From: FW021-bin31 sp964647485
GTDB lineage: Bacteria; Bacteroidota; Bacteroidia; Chitinophagales; Chitinophagaceae
DNA: 64,000 nucleotides
Direction of reading: 5' to 3'
Assembly: GCA_964647485.1 (NCBI GenBank)
Contig: CAZYHV010000006.1
Location: forward strand, 77,076 to 141,075
The notes beneath the pieces were generated by a model. The model had not been told where the DNA came from and made no database searches. It saw only the letters and a list, made by a program, of their open reading frames with translations. Made by a program: the position numbers and the translations under genes. Below are positions 36,676-46,730 of this stretch, one piece after another (position 1 is the stretch's first letter; each line of letters begins with the position of its first letter).

Positions 36676-38575
36676 AAGATTAATTTTTACGGTAGCAGTT
36701 TTGTTTTTAGTTGGACTTTGTACTTATGGGATAGGTCAACCCAATACTAAAGACAATGAAAATATTGTGTTCTCAAATGAGAATCTGATGACCAATATCC
36801 CCAATCGAAATACACAAAGTCTGAATGGGACCTGGCAATATATTGTAGATCCTTATGAGACCGGATTTTATGATTATCGCTATCATGAATTGCCGGAAGG
36901 TAATCCGGCAGCCTATTGGAATGTAGATACTACTGTCGGAAAAAGTGAATTAAAAGAATTTGGATACAGCAATAAAAACACGCTGCAGGTTCCCGGAGAT
37001 TGGAATCATCAAGATCCTAAATTTCTCTATTATGAAGGAACGGTTTGGTATAAAAAGACGTTCGATTATCATAAGAAGAATGCTCAAAATCAGGTATTCC
37101 TCTATTTTGGAGCTGTAAATTACAGAGCGGATGTTTATTTGAACGGAAAAAAATTGGGGGCACATGTGGGTGGATTTACCCCTTTTGACTTCAAAATTCC
37201 CGATGGGTTATTAAAGGAAAAAGGAAATAATTTAGTGGTAAAAGTGGATAATAAAAGACATAAAAATGCCGTACCTACTTTAAATACCGATTGGTGGAAT
37301 TATGGTGGAATTACGCGTTCTGTGTTGTTAGTGGAAGAACCTCAACTGTTTATTCAGGATTTCTTCCTGCATCTCAAAAATCCTGATGAGGGGAAAGCAC
37401 CTGCAACAAAGAATAGTCCTGTTTTAGGTTGGGTAAAACTCAATAAAAAGCCGGAGAAGAAGCAAAAAATCATCATTACAATCCCCGAATTAAATGTAAA
37501 AAAGAAGATAACAACGGATACCAAATTGACCAAAGTGAAATTTACTTTGCCGAAAGTAGAATTGTGGTCTCCGGCTCATCCGAAGTTATATACAGTTAAT
37601 ATTAAAGCAGGGGAAGATCAGACTTCCGATAAAATAGGATTTCGCACCATTGAAGCCAATCATAAGGAGGTTTTGTTAAATGGAAAACCTATTTTTATGC
37701 GGGGAATTAGTATCCATGAAGAAATTCCTTCCGGTCCACGTAGAGCATATAGCCCGGCAGATGCCAAACAGTTGCTTGGACAGGCGGAAGAATTGGGTTG
37801 CAATATGGTACGTCTGGCACATTATCCGCATGATGAAACCATGACCCGTCTGGCCGACTCTTTAGGGATTCTTGTTTGGTCTGAAATTCCGGTGTATTGG
37901 ACCATCAATTTTGGCAATAAAACGGTATTGCATAATGCCGAAGCGCAGCTGACCGATATGATTACCCGCGACCATAATCGGGCGAGTGTTATCATCTGGT
38001 CAGTAGGTAATGAAACCCCGGTCAGTAAAACGAGAACTAATTTTATGCATAGCCTTATTGACTCTGCACGCATTTTAGATCCTACCAGAATGTTGACAGC
38101 GGCTCTGGAGGTAAATTACAATTCCGACAAGAAAGTTCATGAGGTGGATGATCCGTTAGGGCAATATGTTGATTTAGTCGCGTTTAATGAATACCTGGGA
38201 TGGTATGGTGGTCTTCCCAATAAATTAGAATCGGCAAATTGGGCCACCATCTATGACAAACCTTTATTTATTAGCGAAACCGGAGCCGGTGCTTTAGCCG
38301 GATATCATGCAGATTCCTTAACTCGTTTTAGTGAAGAATATCAAAAATGGTATTACCGGGAACAAGTGAAAGTCTTTAAACGGATGCCGGATAATTTTGT
38401 TGGGCTATCCCCCTGGATTCTGAATGATTTTCGTTCCCCAAAAAGAAATAATCCAAAGTTCCAAAGTGGATGGAACCGGAAAGGATTATTTGGGGCTGAT
38501 GGTCATAAAAAAGAGGCTTTCTATGTCTTAAAAAAATATTATCAACAGATGGCAGAAAAGCATTCGGATCAATAA
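36668..38575 (+). CDS. GH2 beta-glucuronidase/beta-galactosidase-type enzyme
   Basis: A 635-residue exported enzyme (signal ending near TYGIGQ). The sugar-binding domain (about 45-225; LQVPGDWNHQDPKFLYYEGT), the immunoglobulin-like domain (about 230-330) and the TIM barrel (335-630; VLLNGKPIFMRGISIHEE, NMVRLAHYPHDE) follow the GH2 plan. Acid/base is Glu449 in SVGNETP and nucleophile Glu537 in FISETGAGA. The short length and the HYPH and NEYLGWYGG motifs are closer to beta-glucuronidases than to long LacZ-type enzymes. It overlaps the upstream GH16 gene by 8 bases. In an arabinogalactan pathway it could remove glucuronate or galactose tips. Confidence 0.9.
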   Translation: MVKRLIFTVAVLFLVGLCTYGIGQPNTKDNENIVFSNENLMTNIPNRNTQSLNGTWQYIVDPYETGFYDYRYHELPEGNPAAYWNVDTTVGKSELKEFGYSNKNTLQVPGDWNHQDPKFLYYEGTVWYKKTFDYHKKNAQNQVFLYFGAVNYRADVYLNGKKLGAHVGGFTPFDFKIPDGLLKEKGNNLVVKVDNKRHKNAVPTLNTDWWNYGGITRSVLLVEEPQLFIQDFFLHLKNPDEGKAPATKNSPVLGWVKLNKKPEKKQKIIITIPELNVKKKITTDTKLTKVKFTLPKVELWSPAHPKLYTVNIKAGEDQTSDKIGFRTIEANHKEVLLNGKPIFMRGISIHEEIPSGPRRAYSPADAKQLLGQAEELGCNMVRLAHYPHDETMTRLADSLGILVWSEIPVYWTINFGNKTVLHNAEAQLTDMITRDHNRASVIIWSVGNETPVSKTRTNFMHSLIDSARILDPTRMLTAALEVNYNSDKKVHEVDDPLGQYVDLVAFNEYLGWYGGLPNKLESANWATIYDKPLFISETGAGALAGYHADSLTRFSEEYQKWYYREQVKVFKRMPDNFVGLSPWILNDFRSPKRNNPKFQSGWNRKGLFGADGHKKEAFYVLKKYYQQMAEKHSDQ

Positions 38576-38597
38576 AAGTGCTCTTAAAAAATAGAAA

Positions 38598-39626
38598 ATG
38601 AAAATTTCAAGAAACAGTATTCAGTCTATTTTAGCAATCCTGGTCTTCCTTGGTATCTCTTCTTGCGGGGTAACTAAAGATCATAAAAGTACCACCTTCC
38701 GTGAGGAGATAAAACCCGGTGCACTATGGCCGGATAATAATGGCAATCATATACAAGCACACGGAGGAGGAATTGTGAAACTGGGAGATATCTATTATTG
38801 GTATGGGGAGTATAGAGGAAAAGATGTGGAGCCGGGATTCAAGTATGTAGGATGTTATTCCTCAAAAGATTTGATAAACTGGAAATTTTTAAACAAGATA
38901 AAATTTACTGCACCCAAGGGATTTGATCCCAATCACTGGGTTTTTGAACGACCGAAAGTTTATTACAACCAAAAGACGAAAAAATATGTGATGTATATCC
39001 ATTTGGATGATGGGCATTATAAAGCGGCGGAAGTGGCTGTAGCGGTAAGTGACAAGCCCGATCGAGGTTTTCATATTATTAAACATTTTCGTCCCTTCGG
39101 CATGGAAAGTAGGGATATTGGTCAATTTATCGATGATGATGGAACGGCGTATTTAATCTATGAGAGTCGACCCATTCATGGATTTGTGATTGCCAAATTA
39201 TCGGATGATTATTTGAGCTTGGATAAAAAAGTATGTGTGGTAAAAGAGCCTTTGGAAGGAGGTGCCATCGTGCATTATAAAGGCCTATATTATATGATTG
39301 GCTCTCATCTGACCGGCTGGAGTCCTAATCCCAACTTATATGCTACGGCTAAATCTTTATCCGGTCCCTGGTCGAGCTATAAAAATGTAGCACCTCCGGA
39401 AACAAATACCTATCATTCCCAATCTACCATGATGTTGAAGGTGGAAGGGACAAAAGATACAACCGTTATTTTTATGGGAGACCAATGGGAACCTAAAACT
39501 CAATGGGATTCTCGCTATTTATGGATGCCGTTGGAGATAGGGAAAGGTAAACTTTGGTTATTGAAACCCCAACCTTGGAATATAAATGTGAAGACAGGGG
39601 AAGTTACTTTTAAAAAAGAAGATTGA
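38598..39626 (+). CDS. GH43_24-type exo-beta-1,3-galactanase-like lipoprotein
   Basis: A 342-residue lipoprotein (lipobox GISSC, Cys23). The sequence HIQAHGGGIVKLGDIYYWYGEYRG near residue 51 is the hallmark of the GH43_24 exo-beta-1,3-galactanase group and its relatives, which lack the usual GH43 aspartate base. In the Phanerochaete enzyme, the catalytic set as I recall is Glu102, Glu208 and Gln263. Here Glu118 (VFERPK), Glu220 (PLEGGAI) and Gln275 (YHSQSTM) are in matching order, and the last interval (55 residues) is the same. This is the strongest pointer in the locus to a beta-1,3-galactan backbone, i.e. type II arabinogalactan. Confidence 0.85.
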   Translation: MKISRNSIQSILAILVFLGISSCGVTKDHKSTTFREEIKPGALWPDNNGNHIQAHGGGIVKLGDIYYWYGEYRGKDVEPGFKYVGCYSSKDLINWKFLNKIKFTAPKGFDPNHWVFERPKVYYNQKTKKYVMYIHLDDGHYKAAEVAVAVSDKPDRGFHIIKHFRPFGMESRDIGQFIDDDGTAYLIYESRPIHGFVIAKLSDDYLSLDKKVCVVKEPLEGGAIVHYKGLYYMIGSHLTGWSPNPNLYATAKSLSGPWSSYKNVAPPETNTYHSQSTMMLKVEGTKDTTVIFMGDQWEPKTQWDSRYLWMPLEIGKGKLWLLKPQPWNINVKTGEVTFKKED

Positions 39627-39708
39627 GTTATATTTATTGAAAAAACTTCAAAAGGATACTTAAAGACAGCATTGCTTGAAGTTGAGTATTGAAGAGAATT
39701 ATAGAAGC

Positions 39709-41604
39709 ATGAGAAAAACGTATTTATTCGTTGTATTTGTTGCATTTTTTGCCTTTACTGCCAATGCACAATATCGATTTCCGCCTGACAAAGACCTGAA
39801 AGGCTATCTTTTTGTTTATTTTACCGGAAATGCTAAGCAAGATGAACAAATTCATTTTGCTATAAGCAAGGATGGTTTTCATTATTTTGCGTTGAATGAT
39901 AATGAACCGGTATTAAATTCTGCAGAAATTAGCTCTACCGGTGGGGTCCGTGACCCTCATATTTTGAGGACGCAGGATGGGCGGCATTATTACATGGTGG
40001 CGACGGATATGGTATCCGGAAAGGGCTGGAATTCCAATAGAGCCATGGTGTTGTTGAAGTCAGATAATTTGACAGACTGGACACATTCGGTGGTTAATAT
40101 TCAGAAAAAGTACGAAAATCAGGAAGACTTAAAGAGGGTATGGGCACCCCAAACCATTTATGATAGGGAGAAAGAATCCTATATGATTTACTGGTCGATG
40201 AAATATGGGAATGGTCCGGATGTGATTTATTATGCTTATGCTAACAAGGATTTTACGGATTTAAAGACTAAACCACAACCATTAATTCCTAAAAATAAAA
40301 AATCCTGCATTGATGGAGATATCATTTATAAAAACGGCATTTATCATCTGTTTTATAAAACGGAAGGGCATGGAAATGGGATTAAACATGCGATGACGGA
40401 TAATTTGACTTCAGGGAATTGGATAACACAAGATGATTATAAGCAACAAACGAAAGATCCCGTCGAAGGGTCCAGCATTTTTAAGCTCAATCATACAGAC
40501 AAATATATTCTAATGTATGATGTATATACCAAAGGGCGCTTTGAATTTACTATAAGTTGTGATTTGGATCAATTCCATTCGATTGATGATGAGATGAAGA
40601 TGGATTTTCACCCCAGGCATGGAAGTGTTCTTCCTATTACAGCAAGTGAGATGAGACACCTGACAGAAACGTATGGAGTTCCGGATGGATATTCATCTCT
40701 AACGCATCACAATCCTATCATTGAAGGCTATTTTGCTGATCCCGATATACTTTATTCCCATAAAACAGGTAAATATTACTTGTATCCTACCAGTGATGGT
40801 TATACCGGCTGGTCTGGGCGTAAATTCCGGGTCTTTTCTTCTAAAAATTTAAAAGACTGGCAGTATGAAAATGTAATTTTGGATTTGACAAAAGATGTAA
40901 GCTGGGCAAATGATAATGCTTGGGCACCAACTATCATCGAACGAAAACGAGGAAATCAATATAAATACTATTTTTATTTTACCGCCAAACAAAAAATAGG
41001 AGTGGCCGTATCTGATCAGCCTACCGGACCTTTTAAAGACTCCGGTAAACCTTTGATAGCACATGCACCTGAAGGAATAAACAGAGGTCAGGAAATAGAT
41101 CCTATGGTGTTTCATGATAAGGTGCATGATAAATATTATCTGTATTGGGGAAATGGATATGCAGCGGTAGCTGAGTTGAATGAAGATATGGTATCTATAA
41201 AGAAGAATTCTATAAAAATCATTACGCCGGATGGAACTTTTCGGGAAGGGATATATGTTTTTTACCGAAAGGGAAAGTATTACTTTATGTGGTCTGAGAA
41301 TGATACCAGAAGTCCGGACTATAGCGTGCGATATGGTGTTTCTGACTCACCCGTTGGCCCTATAAAAGTGCCTGAAGATAATATAGTCATTCAAAAAGAT
41401 CCTTCCAAGGGAATTTATGGTACCGGACACAATTCAGTCATCCGCCGTCCGGGAACTGATGATTGGTACATGATCTATCATCGTTTTAGTATTCCTAACG
41501 GTATCAAAATGGGAAGAGCAGCCGGTTATCATCGAGAAGTTTGTATGGACAAAATGGAATTTACCGAAGAGGGGAAAATAAAGCAGGTACATCCATCTCT
41601 CTAA
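39709..41604 (+). CDS. Tandem GH43-GH43 protein
   Basis: A 631-residue exported protein with two GH43 propellers in one chain. ATG 39709 gives the signal MRKTYLFVVFVAFFAFTANA and is preferred over TTG 39676. Domain 1 spans about 30-320 (Asp82 in GGVRDPHIL, WAPQTIYDREKESYMIYWS, a CIDGDII segment and EGSSIF); domain 2 spans about 335-631 (Asp344 in FADPDIL, EIDPMVF, Glu513 in FREGIYVF). Both carry plausible catalytic acids, so the protein may cut two linkages in sequence or on the same side chain. Double GH43 proteins occur in Bacteroides PULs for arabinan and arabinoxylan. Internal identity between the halves is low, arguing for old fusion and not recent duplication. Confidence 0.9.
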   Translation: MRKTYLFVVFVAFFAFTANAQYRFPPDKDLKGYLFVYFTGNAKQDEQIHFAISKDGFHYFALNDNEPVLNSAEISSTGGVRDPHILRTQDGRHYYMVATDMVSGKGWNSNRAMVLLKSDNLTDWTHSVVNIQKKYENQEDLKRVWAPQTIYDREKESYMIYWSMKYGNGPDVIYYAYANKDFTDLKTKPQPLIPKNKKSCIDGDIIYKNGIYHLFYKTEGHGNGIKHAMTDNLTSGNWITQDDYKQQTKDPVEGSSIFKLNHTDKYILMYDVYTKGRFEFTISCDLDQFHSIDDEMKMDFHPRHGSVLPITASEMRHLTETYGVPDGYSSLTHHNPIIEGYFADPDILYSHKTGKYYLYPTSDGYTGWSGRKFRVFSSKNLKDWQYENVILDLTKDVSWANDNAWAPTIIERKRGNQYKYYFYFTAKQKIGVAVSDQPTGPFKDSGKPLIAHAPEGINRGQEIDPMVFHDKVHDKYYLYWGNGYAAVAELNEDMVSIKKNSIKIITPDGTFREGIYVFYRKGKYYFMWSENDTRSPDYSVRYGVSDSPVGPIKVPEDNIVIQKDPSKGIYGTGHNSVIRRPGTDDWYMIYHRFSIPNGIKMGRAAGYHREVCMDKMEFTEEGKIKQVHPSL

Positions 41605-41687
41605 AGGTGTATTGGTCGGATTATGCCAACCTCTAAGAGGAAAAAATGACGAAGAGTATCCATTTAGAATAACGAAAAAGCGAATTT

Positions 41688-43700
41688 ATGAAGAGAATAT
41701 ATCGATTAGGTTGGGGATTGCTGGGACTATTTTTAATAATAAATTTTTCTTGTTCTTCTACAAAGATCGGAGCTGTTGATAGACCTGAAATTTCTTCTCC
41801 CGCCTCTGATTATATTAAGGCGTTGTCGCGATTTGAACCCTGGGCAGAATCAGTATGGCATTCCTATCGGGGACTTCCCCATTCCGGCTATTTTGGGGAC
41901 GGCCTTTCTCATGGAAATGGAGGTATTAGAGGAACTTGTGGCATAGCATTGAGCTATGCAGTGTTGGTACGTGCACAACCGAAAAGCCCCAAACGAGAAA
42001 AAAGGTTGAGGAGAATAAAAGAGACATTACACTATGCTGCTCAAACCCATCAAAGTGGACCAGATGCTGTTGTCGCTATAGATGGGAAAAAATGGGGAGT
42101 AACCGGGCAATCTTCTTTAGATGATGGAAAAGGATGGCAAAGCTCTATGTGGGCAGCTTCCTTAGGTTTTGCTGCTGCCTTAGTAGAAGAAGAGTTACCT
42201 GAAAGCGTTGTAAGGGAATGTAAGCGAGTGGTGGCAGCTGAAGCCAATTGGTTATCTAAAAAAGCTCCCGCCTCCGGTTATAAGGATGATACTAAAGCAG
42301 AAGAAAATGCATGGCAGTCGAATGTTTTGGCTTTGGCCGCCTCCTGGTTGGTAAAGAATCCTCATCATGAAAAATGGTTGATTTCTGCCAAGCGCTATTT
42401 AGCCAATACCTATACTGTGCCCTCTGACACCTCAGGTACTTTGAAAAACTGGATTAAAACTCAAACGCTTTTTCCCGATTATGCATTAGAGAATCATGGA
42501 TTTTATCATCCAACCTATCAGATGGTCGCCGGTATGTCTTTGGGAGATGCTTATGTGATGGCAAAAATGATTAATCCAAAGATGGCTAAAAAATTGCAGC
42601 CTTTTGCGGAACATAATGTCTTGCCGGTTTGGCATTTTATGAAACCTCTGGTCTTGGATTCCGGAGAGTTGGCATATCCTTCCGGACTAGACTGGTCATT
42701 GCATGATTTCGAACATATTTCGTATTTATCCTGGTTAGCTACTCATTTTAAAGCACCCGTAGCCCAATGGGCAGAGCCTCGTCTGGCCAAGCAGATTTTA
42801 TATCGACAGAAGGTGAATGGAGACGGTCGGTTTGTAGGCGAAAGTTGTCCGGATGGCTTTTACCGGGAAGCTGTAGAAGCTCGACGAGTGGCGATGGCTT
42901 ATTTGCAAGATGAAATTGGTGACTTCCCTGATGATTCCGGACATGCTCCTACTAATGGAATCTATCATTATCCGGATGTAGGGTTAATTGTCCAACGTTC
43001 AAATCAAGCTCTTACAACCGTAAGCTATGGCCTTCGAACACTGTCGTTGGTTTATCCATTAAAAGGGAAAAATGCAGCTCAACGTTTTTTGGTATCTCCT
43101 AATACTTCAACGCTCATCGGTCCGAAGGCCGAGAATCAACTTCTTTTGTTTACCAAAACAGACAATAGTTTTTATGCTGAAATTCTTCAAAATAGAAAAG
43201 GAGTAAAACAGAAGGTGGTCATCGATAGTAAGCCCTCGGCGATAGTTTATTTCAAAATACCTCTGAAGTCTTCCTCACAAAAGATGGGGAAATGGCTCCT
43301 AACTGCCGTTGAGAATGATCCTTTGACAGGAGGAATAAGAAAGGTTTTTTGTGGAAAGGAGGCAGTACAGATAAAGGAGCGCTCGGGAGATTCTTTCTCC
43401 TCCAGGCAATCCAATTGGATCAATATTGACAACTGGATGGGGTTTGTTACCCTCCCCAAAGGAACCTTAACTTATCAGGGAGCAAGTAAATACAATCGGA
43501 ATGGAGCTGCAGAAGATACACTTTATTATCAACCCAAGGAGAATAAGAAACCTATGGCTGTCATTGTATTACCCGGGGTGGATAAGGAAACCACTCTGAA
43601 AGTGGCCAAAAAAGCTACGTTGGAAGTGAAGGATAAAAAATGTCAAGTGTCTTTTGAATGGCCGGCAGGGGAACAGCGAATAGTTACGGTCAATTTATAG
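41688..43700 (+). CDS. Alpha/alpha-toroid-like polysaccharide-degrading lipoprotein, possibly a lyase
   Basis: A 670-residue lipoprotein (lipobox IINFSC, Cys22). The N-terminal half (about 45-400) is rich in helices and has toroid-like phrases: GWQSSMWAASLGFAAAL, ENAWQSNVLALAASWLV, and ENHGFYHPTYQM with Asn-His and Tyr of the kind that act in lyases. The second half (about 420-670) is beta-rich. Overall layout resembles toroid polysaccharide lyases and related hydrolases. Given the arabinogalactan setting, PL27 (rhamnose-glucuronate lyase from Bacteroides) is one possibility; I cannot confirm it by eye. Last gene of the enzyme block, 83 bases behind the tandem GH43. Confidence 0.65.
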   Translation: MKRIYRLGWGLLGLFLIINFSCSSTKIGAVDRPEISSPASDYIKALSRFEPWAESVWHSYRGLPHSGYFGDGLSHGNGGIRGTCGIALSYAVLVRAQPKSPKREKRLRRIKETLHYAAQTHQSGPDAVVAIDGKKWGVTGQSSLDDGKGWQSSMWAASLGFAAALVEEELPESVVRECKRVVAAEANWLSKKAPASGYKDDTKAEENAWQSNVLALAASWLVKNPHHEKWLISAKRYLANTYTVPSDTSGTLKNWIKTQTLFPDYALENHGFYHPTYQMVAGMSLGDAYVMAKMINPKMAKKLQPFAEHNVLPVWHFMKPLVLDSGELAYPSGLDWSLHDFEHISYLSWLATHFKAPVAQWAEPRLAKQILYRQKVNGDGRFVGESCPDGFYREAVEARRVAMAYLQDEIGDFPDDSGHAPTNGIYHYPDVGLIVQRSNQALTTVSYGLRTLSLVYPLKGKNAAQRFLVSPNTSTLIGPKAENQLLLFTKTDNSFYAEILQNRKGVKQKVVIDSKPSAIVYFKIPLKSSSQKMGKWLLTAVENDPLTGGIRKVFCGKEAVQIKERSGDSFSSRQSNWINIDNWMGFVTLPKGTLTYQGASKYNRNGAAEDTLYYQPKENKKPMAVIVLPGVDKETTLKVAKKATLEVKDKKCQVSFEWPAGEQRIVTVNL

Positions 43701-43899
43701 GGAGTTATACGGTTTGTGGTCTTCACGAATCTTCAACTTGTTAAAGTCATATTAATGTCAAAAAACGCTTGTTTTACCTCTTATGCGGGCGATTATTCTC
43801 GATTTTCCAGACCTTTGTACCTTGTAAAGTTATTATTCCCTTAGGAATGATGATATAATAACGTGGGAGAAAAAAGCAATTTTAAATATAAAAGAGGAA

Positions 43900-46005
43900 A
43901 TGTCGTTGCGAAGGACAGAATCATATTTAACTATTTTGATGCTTTTTTTAAGTTGTTATTATGCGGAGGCACAGACCTATTCAAAGGATACTTTGGTGAA
44001 TGGAGAAGATTTGAATCCGGTAGTGGTTACGGCAACGAAAAGTAGTCGTAAATTAGCTGATGTACCTATGCCTGTAGATATTATCGGGCAGGAACAAATT
44101 CAATCCTCCGGCTCCAACCGGCTGGACGAATTGCTTTCTGAACAAACAGGGTTGTCTATTGTTAATGACCATGGTTTTGGAGTACAGATGCAGGGACTAG
44201 GACCGGAATATACGTTAATTCTTGTCGATGGCGAACCTGTTATTGGACGGACTGCAGGAACCCTGGATTTAAAACGGATTTCACTGAGTGATGTAGAAAG
44301 AATCGAAATATTAAAAGGCCCCTCTTCCAGCCTTTACGGATCTGATGCACTTGCCGGCGTGATAAATATTATTACGAAGGAAGGATCAAAAAGCGGGATT
44401 AAATTTCGTTCGGAATATGGGACCAACCATGTTTTTGATAACACCTTGAAAGGAACCCTAAATCTGGGAGGAAAAGGAACGTTGTCGCTTTCAGCCAACC
44501 GATATAGTACAGAAGGGTATGATTTATTGCCTCATAAATATGGTAAAACCGTCAATCCATATGTGGATTATACCTTTAGAGGGAATTTAAATTATCAAAT
44601 AACACCTCAATTAAAACTCCAGCTAAGAGGTCATTATTTTACGCAGAGGCAGGATAATGATTATCTTGTAAATACAGTGAAAGATTCAATTGTGGTACAA
44701 GGAGACGGGAAAGAGCAAGATGGGCGAATAGCTCCCATACTTACATATAAATTTTCTTCCAATTGGAAATTAAAATTACGCAGTTATTGGTCTCAATATA
44801 AAGCTGGCAAGGACTTGAGTGATATTAAAATGGATACCTCCTATGAGCATACTTACTTTCATCAGCGCATGTGGAAGGAAGAATTACAATCTCAAAATAT
44901 TCTTAATCAACATCAGGTCTTAACGACCGGAATAGGATTTGTTTATCAAAAACTGGATGCTTCCCGCTATCAGGGAATGAAGGGAAGGATAGATTACTAT
45001 TTATATGGGCAACATGAATGGCACCCGAATGCAAATTGGAATATTTTAACCGGTTTGCGATTAGATGCTTCCTCTAATTATGACCCTCAGCTCAGTCCGA
45101 AAATAGCAGCACAATATAATTTGGACAGCCATTGGAAATTTAGAGCCTCTGTAGGGATGGGCTATAAGGCACCTGGCTTTAGACAGCTTTATCTGGATTT
45201 CACAAATAATGAAGTGGGTTATACTGTTTTAGGAGCGAAGGTGATGAAAGAAGCCATTGCTGAAATGGGAGCGCGGGGACAAATTGCCAAAACAGATACC
45301 GCCAAGCTGAATACAAATCTCAAACCGGAGACTTCTATTGCTTACAATCTGGGAGCAACTTATCAGGCTACTGCCGGCTGGAAAGTGAATGCCAATTTAT
45401 TTAGGAATGATATTAAAAACTTGATAGATACCCGTGTTGTAGCTATGAAATCGGATGGTGCTCCGCTTTTTGGGTATCATAATATTCATCGGGTTTATAC
45501 AGAAGGTATTGAGCTGGGGGTGAGTGTTCCTCTTTTTGATTATAAAATGAGGGTGAGCTTGGGCTACCAGTTTTTAATAGCAAAGGATAAAGATGTGATT
45601 GATTCTATTCAAAAGGGGAAGGTCTTTAAGTGGGTAGGATCCGGAGCGGATAGAGTGTCTAAACCCATGAGTGAATCGGATTATGGTGGGTTGTTCAACC
45701 GGTCTCAAAATACCTTTAATTTGAAGGTTTATTATAGCTATAAATCTTGGTCATTTAATTCGCGGCTTATTTATCGTGGCCGTTTTGGATTTATGGATAC
45801 CAATGGGAATTTGGTGTTGGATGAAGAAGATAAATATGCGCCCGGTTATGCCTTGGTTCATGTGGATTTAGCTAAAGAATTATGTTCCGGAAAATTGAAA
45901 ATAGAAGGTGGAGTGAAGGATTTGTTTGATTATACCGATCCGAAACATTTACCTTATATCCCGGGACGAAATTTTTATATCAGCGCGACTTTTCATCTTT
46001 TTTAA
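43900..46005 (+). CDS. HmuR-like TonB-dependent haem receptor
   Basis: A 701-residue TonB-dependent outer-membrane receptor of the BtuB/HmuR type, much shorter than SusC and with no CNA or STN domain. The signal ends near YYAEAQ; the TonB box and plug follow (LNPVVVTATKSSRKLADVPM, LDELLSEQTGLSIVNDHG, LILVDGEPVIGRTAGTLDL, VERIEILKGPSSSLYGSDAL). The barrel ends with a phenylalanine (ATFHLF). The two following genes are HmuY-like, so haem is the expected ligand; with the receptor alone, vitamin B12 or another metal complex would also be possible. A promoter may lie in the 199-base gap upstream; I saw no exact -7 element. Confidence 0.85.
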   Translation: MSLRRTESYLTILMLFLSCYYAEAQTYSKDTLVNGEDLNPVVVTATKSSRKLADVPMPVDIIGQEQIQSSGSNRLDELLSEQTGLSIVNDHGFGVQMQGLGPEYTLILVDGEPVIGRTAGTLDLKRISLSDVERIEILKGPSSSLYGSDALAGVINIITKEGSKSGIKFRSEYGTNHVFDNTLKGTLNLGGKGTLSLSANRYSTEGYDLLPHKYGKTVNPYVDYTFRGNLNYQITPQLKLQLRGHYFTQRQDNDYLVNTVKDSIVVQGDGKEQDGRIAPILTYKFSSNWKLKLRSYWSQYKAGKDLSDIKMDTSYEHTYFHQRMWKEELQSQNILNQHQVLTTGIGFVYQKLDASRYQGMKGRIDYYLYGQHEWHPNANWNILTGLRLDASSNYDPQLSPKIAAQYNLDSHWKFRASVGMGYKAPGFRQLYLDFTNNEVGYTVLGAKVMKEAIAEMGARGQIAKTDTAKLNTNLKPETSIAYNLGATYQATAGWKVNANLFRNDIKNLIDTRVVAMKSDGAPLFGYHNIHRVYTEGIELGVSVPLFDYKMRVSLGYQFLIAKDKDVIDSIQKGKVFKWVGSGADRVSKPMSESDYGGLFNRSQNTFNLKVYYSYKSWSFNSRLIYRGRFGFMDTNGNLVLDEEDKYAPGYALVHVDLAKELCSGKLKIEGGVKDLFDYTDPKHLPYIPGRNFYISATFHLF

Positions 46006-46044
46006 TACTTATACATTGCAAACACTAAAAATTAAATTATCACT

Positions 46045-46719
46045 ATGAAAAAAGCAAACGTTGTTCAACTTAAAAATGTGTTTTTGATTGCCTTGCTCTC
46101 ATCTATCTTTATTTTTCCCTCTTCTTGTTCTGACGATAACGATGATGTGCCGGCGCCTCAGCATACGCTCGATTCTGTCTTTGTAGATACGCTGGATGTT
46201 GGATACGTGAAACCTATCGGAGGACGCGATTTTGAAATGGATACTACGAATCATTATGTGCTTTTTGATTTGAACACAGGAGAAGTGATTCCTACAGAAG
46301 ATTCTGTAAGTACCAAATGGGATATTGGGTTTTATGGACCTTACGTTTTCGTTGGTAAAGATATGATCCTCAATAGTGGTATTCATGGACCCGGTTCTGT
46401 GAAAGCGCAAATAGTTAATAAACCTTTTAATGAAGTGTTGACTGCACCATCTGAAGGATATGAAATGGATAATCAGAATAGTAACGTATTTAGTAATATA
46501 CCTAATTACCAGCCTGATACTCATTTAATTATTCCAAATGATTCCGTGACTTACCTGATTCGTACGAATGAGGGGAATTTTGTAAAGTTTAAATTAATAA
46601 ATCTTTATAAAGGCAAACCATCAGAAAGTGAGCTGGATTTTAAGTCTTCTATCTTGGGTTTTTACTCCTTTAAATATGTAATTCAACGCAACGGAACCCA
46701 AAATTTTACTGAAAAATAA
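46045..46719 (+). CDS. HmuY-family haem-binding lipoprotein 1
   Basis: A 224-residue lipoprotein (lipobox IFPSSC, Cys28) of the HmuY family, which takes haem from host or environmental proteins and passes it to the TonB receptor. Family signs: HYVLFDLNTGEVIP, STKWDIGFYGPYVFV, ILNSGIHGPGSVKAQIVNKPF and the C-terminal YSFKYVIQRNG. It follows the receptor by 39 bases. In Porphyromonas gingivalis HmuY two histidines bind the iron; relatives use methionine. The ligands cannot be assigned with confidence from this sequence alone. Confidence 0.85.
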   Translation: MKKANVVQLKNVFLIALLSSIFIFPSSCSDDNDDVPAPQHTLDSVFVDTLDVGYVKPIGGRDFEMDTTNHYVLFDLNTGEVIPTEDSVSTKWDIGFYGPYVFVGKDMILNSGIHGPGSVKAQIVNKPFNEVLTAPSEGYEMDNQNSNVFSNIPNYQPDTHLIIPNDSVTYLIRTNEGNFVKFKLINLYKGKPSESELDFKSSILGFYSFKYVIQRNGTQNFTEK

Positions 46720-46730
46720 ATGATATCGTC

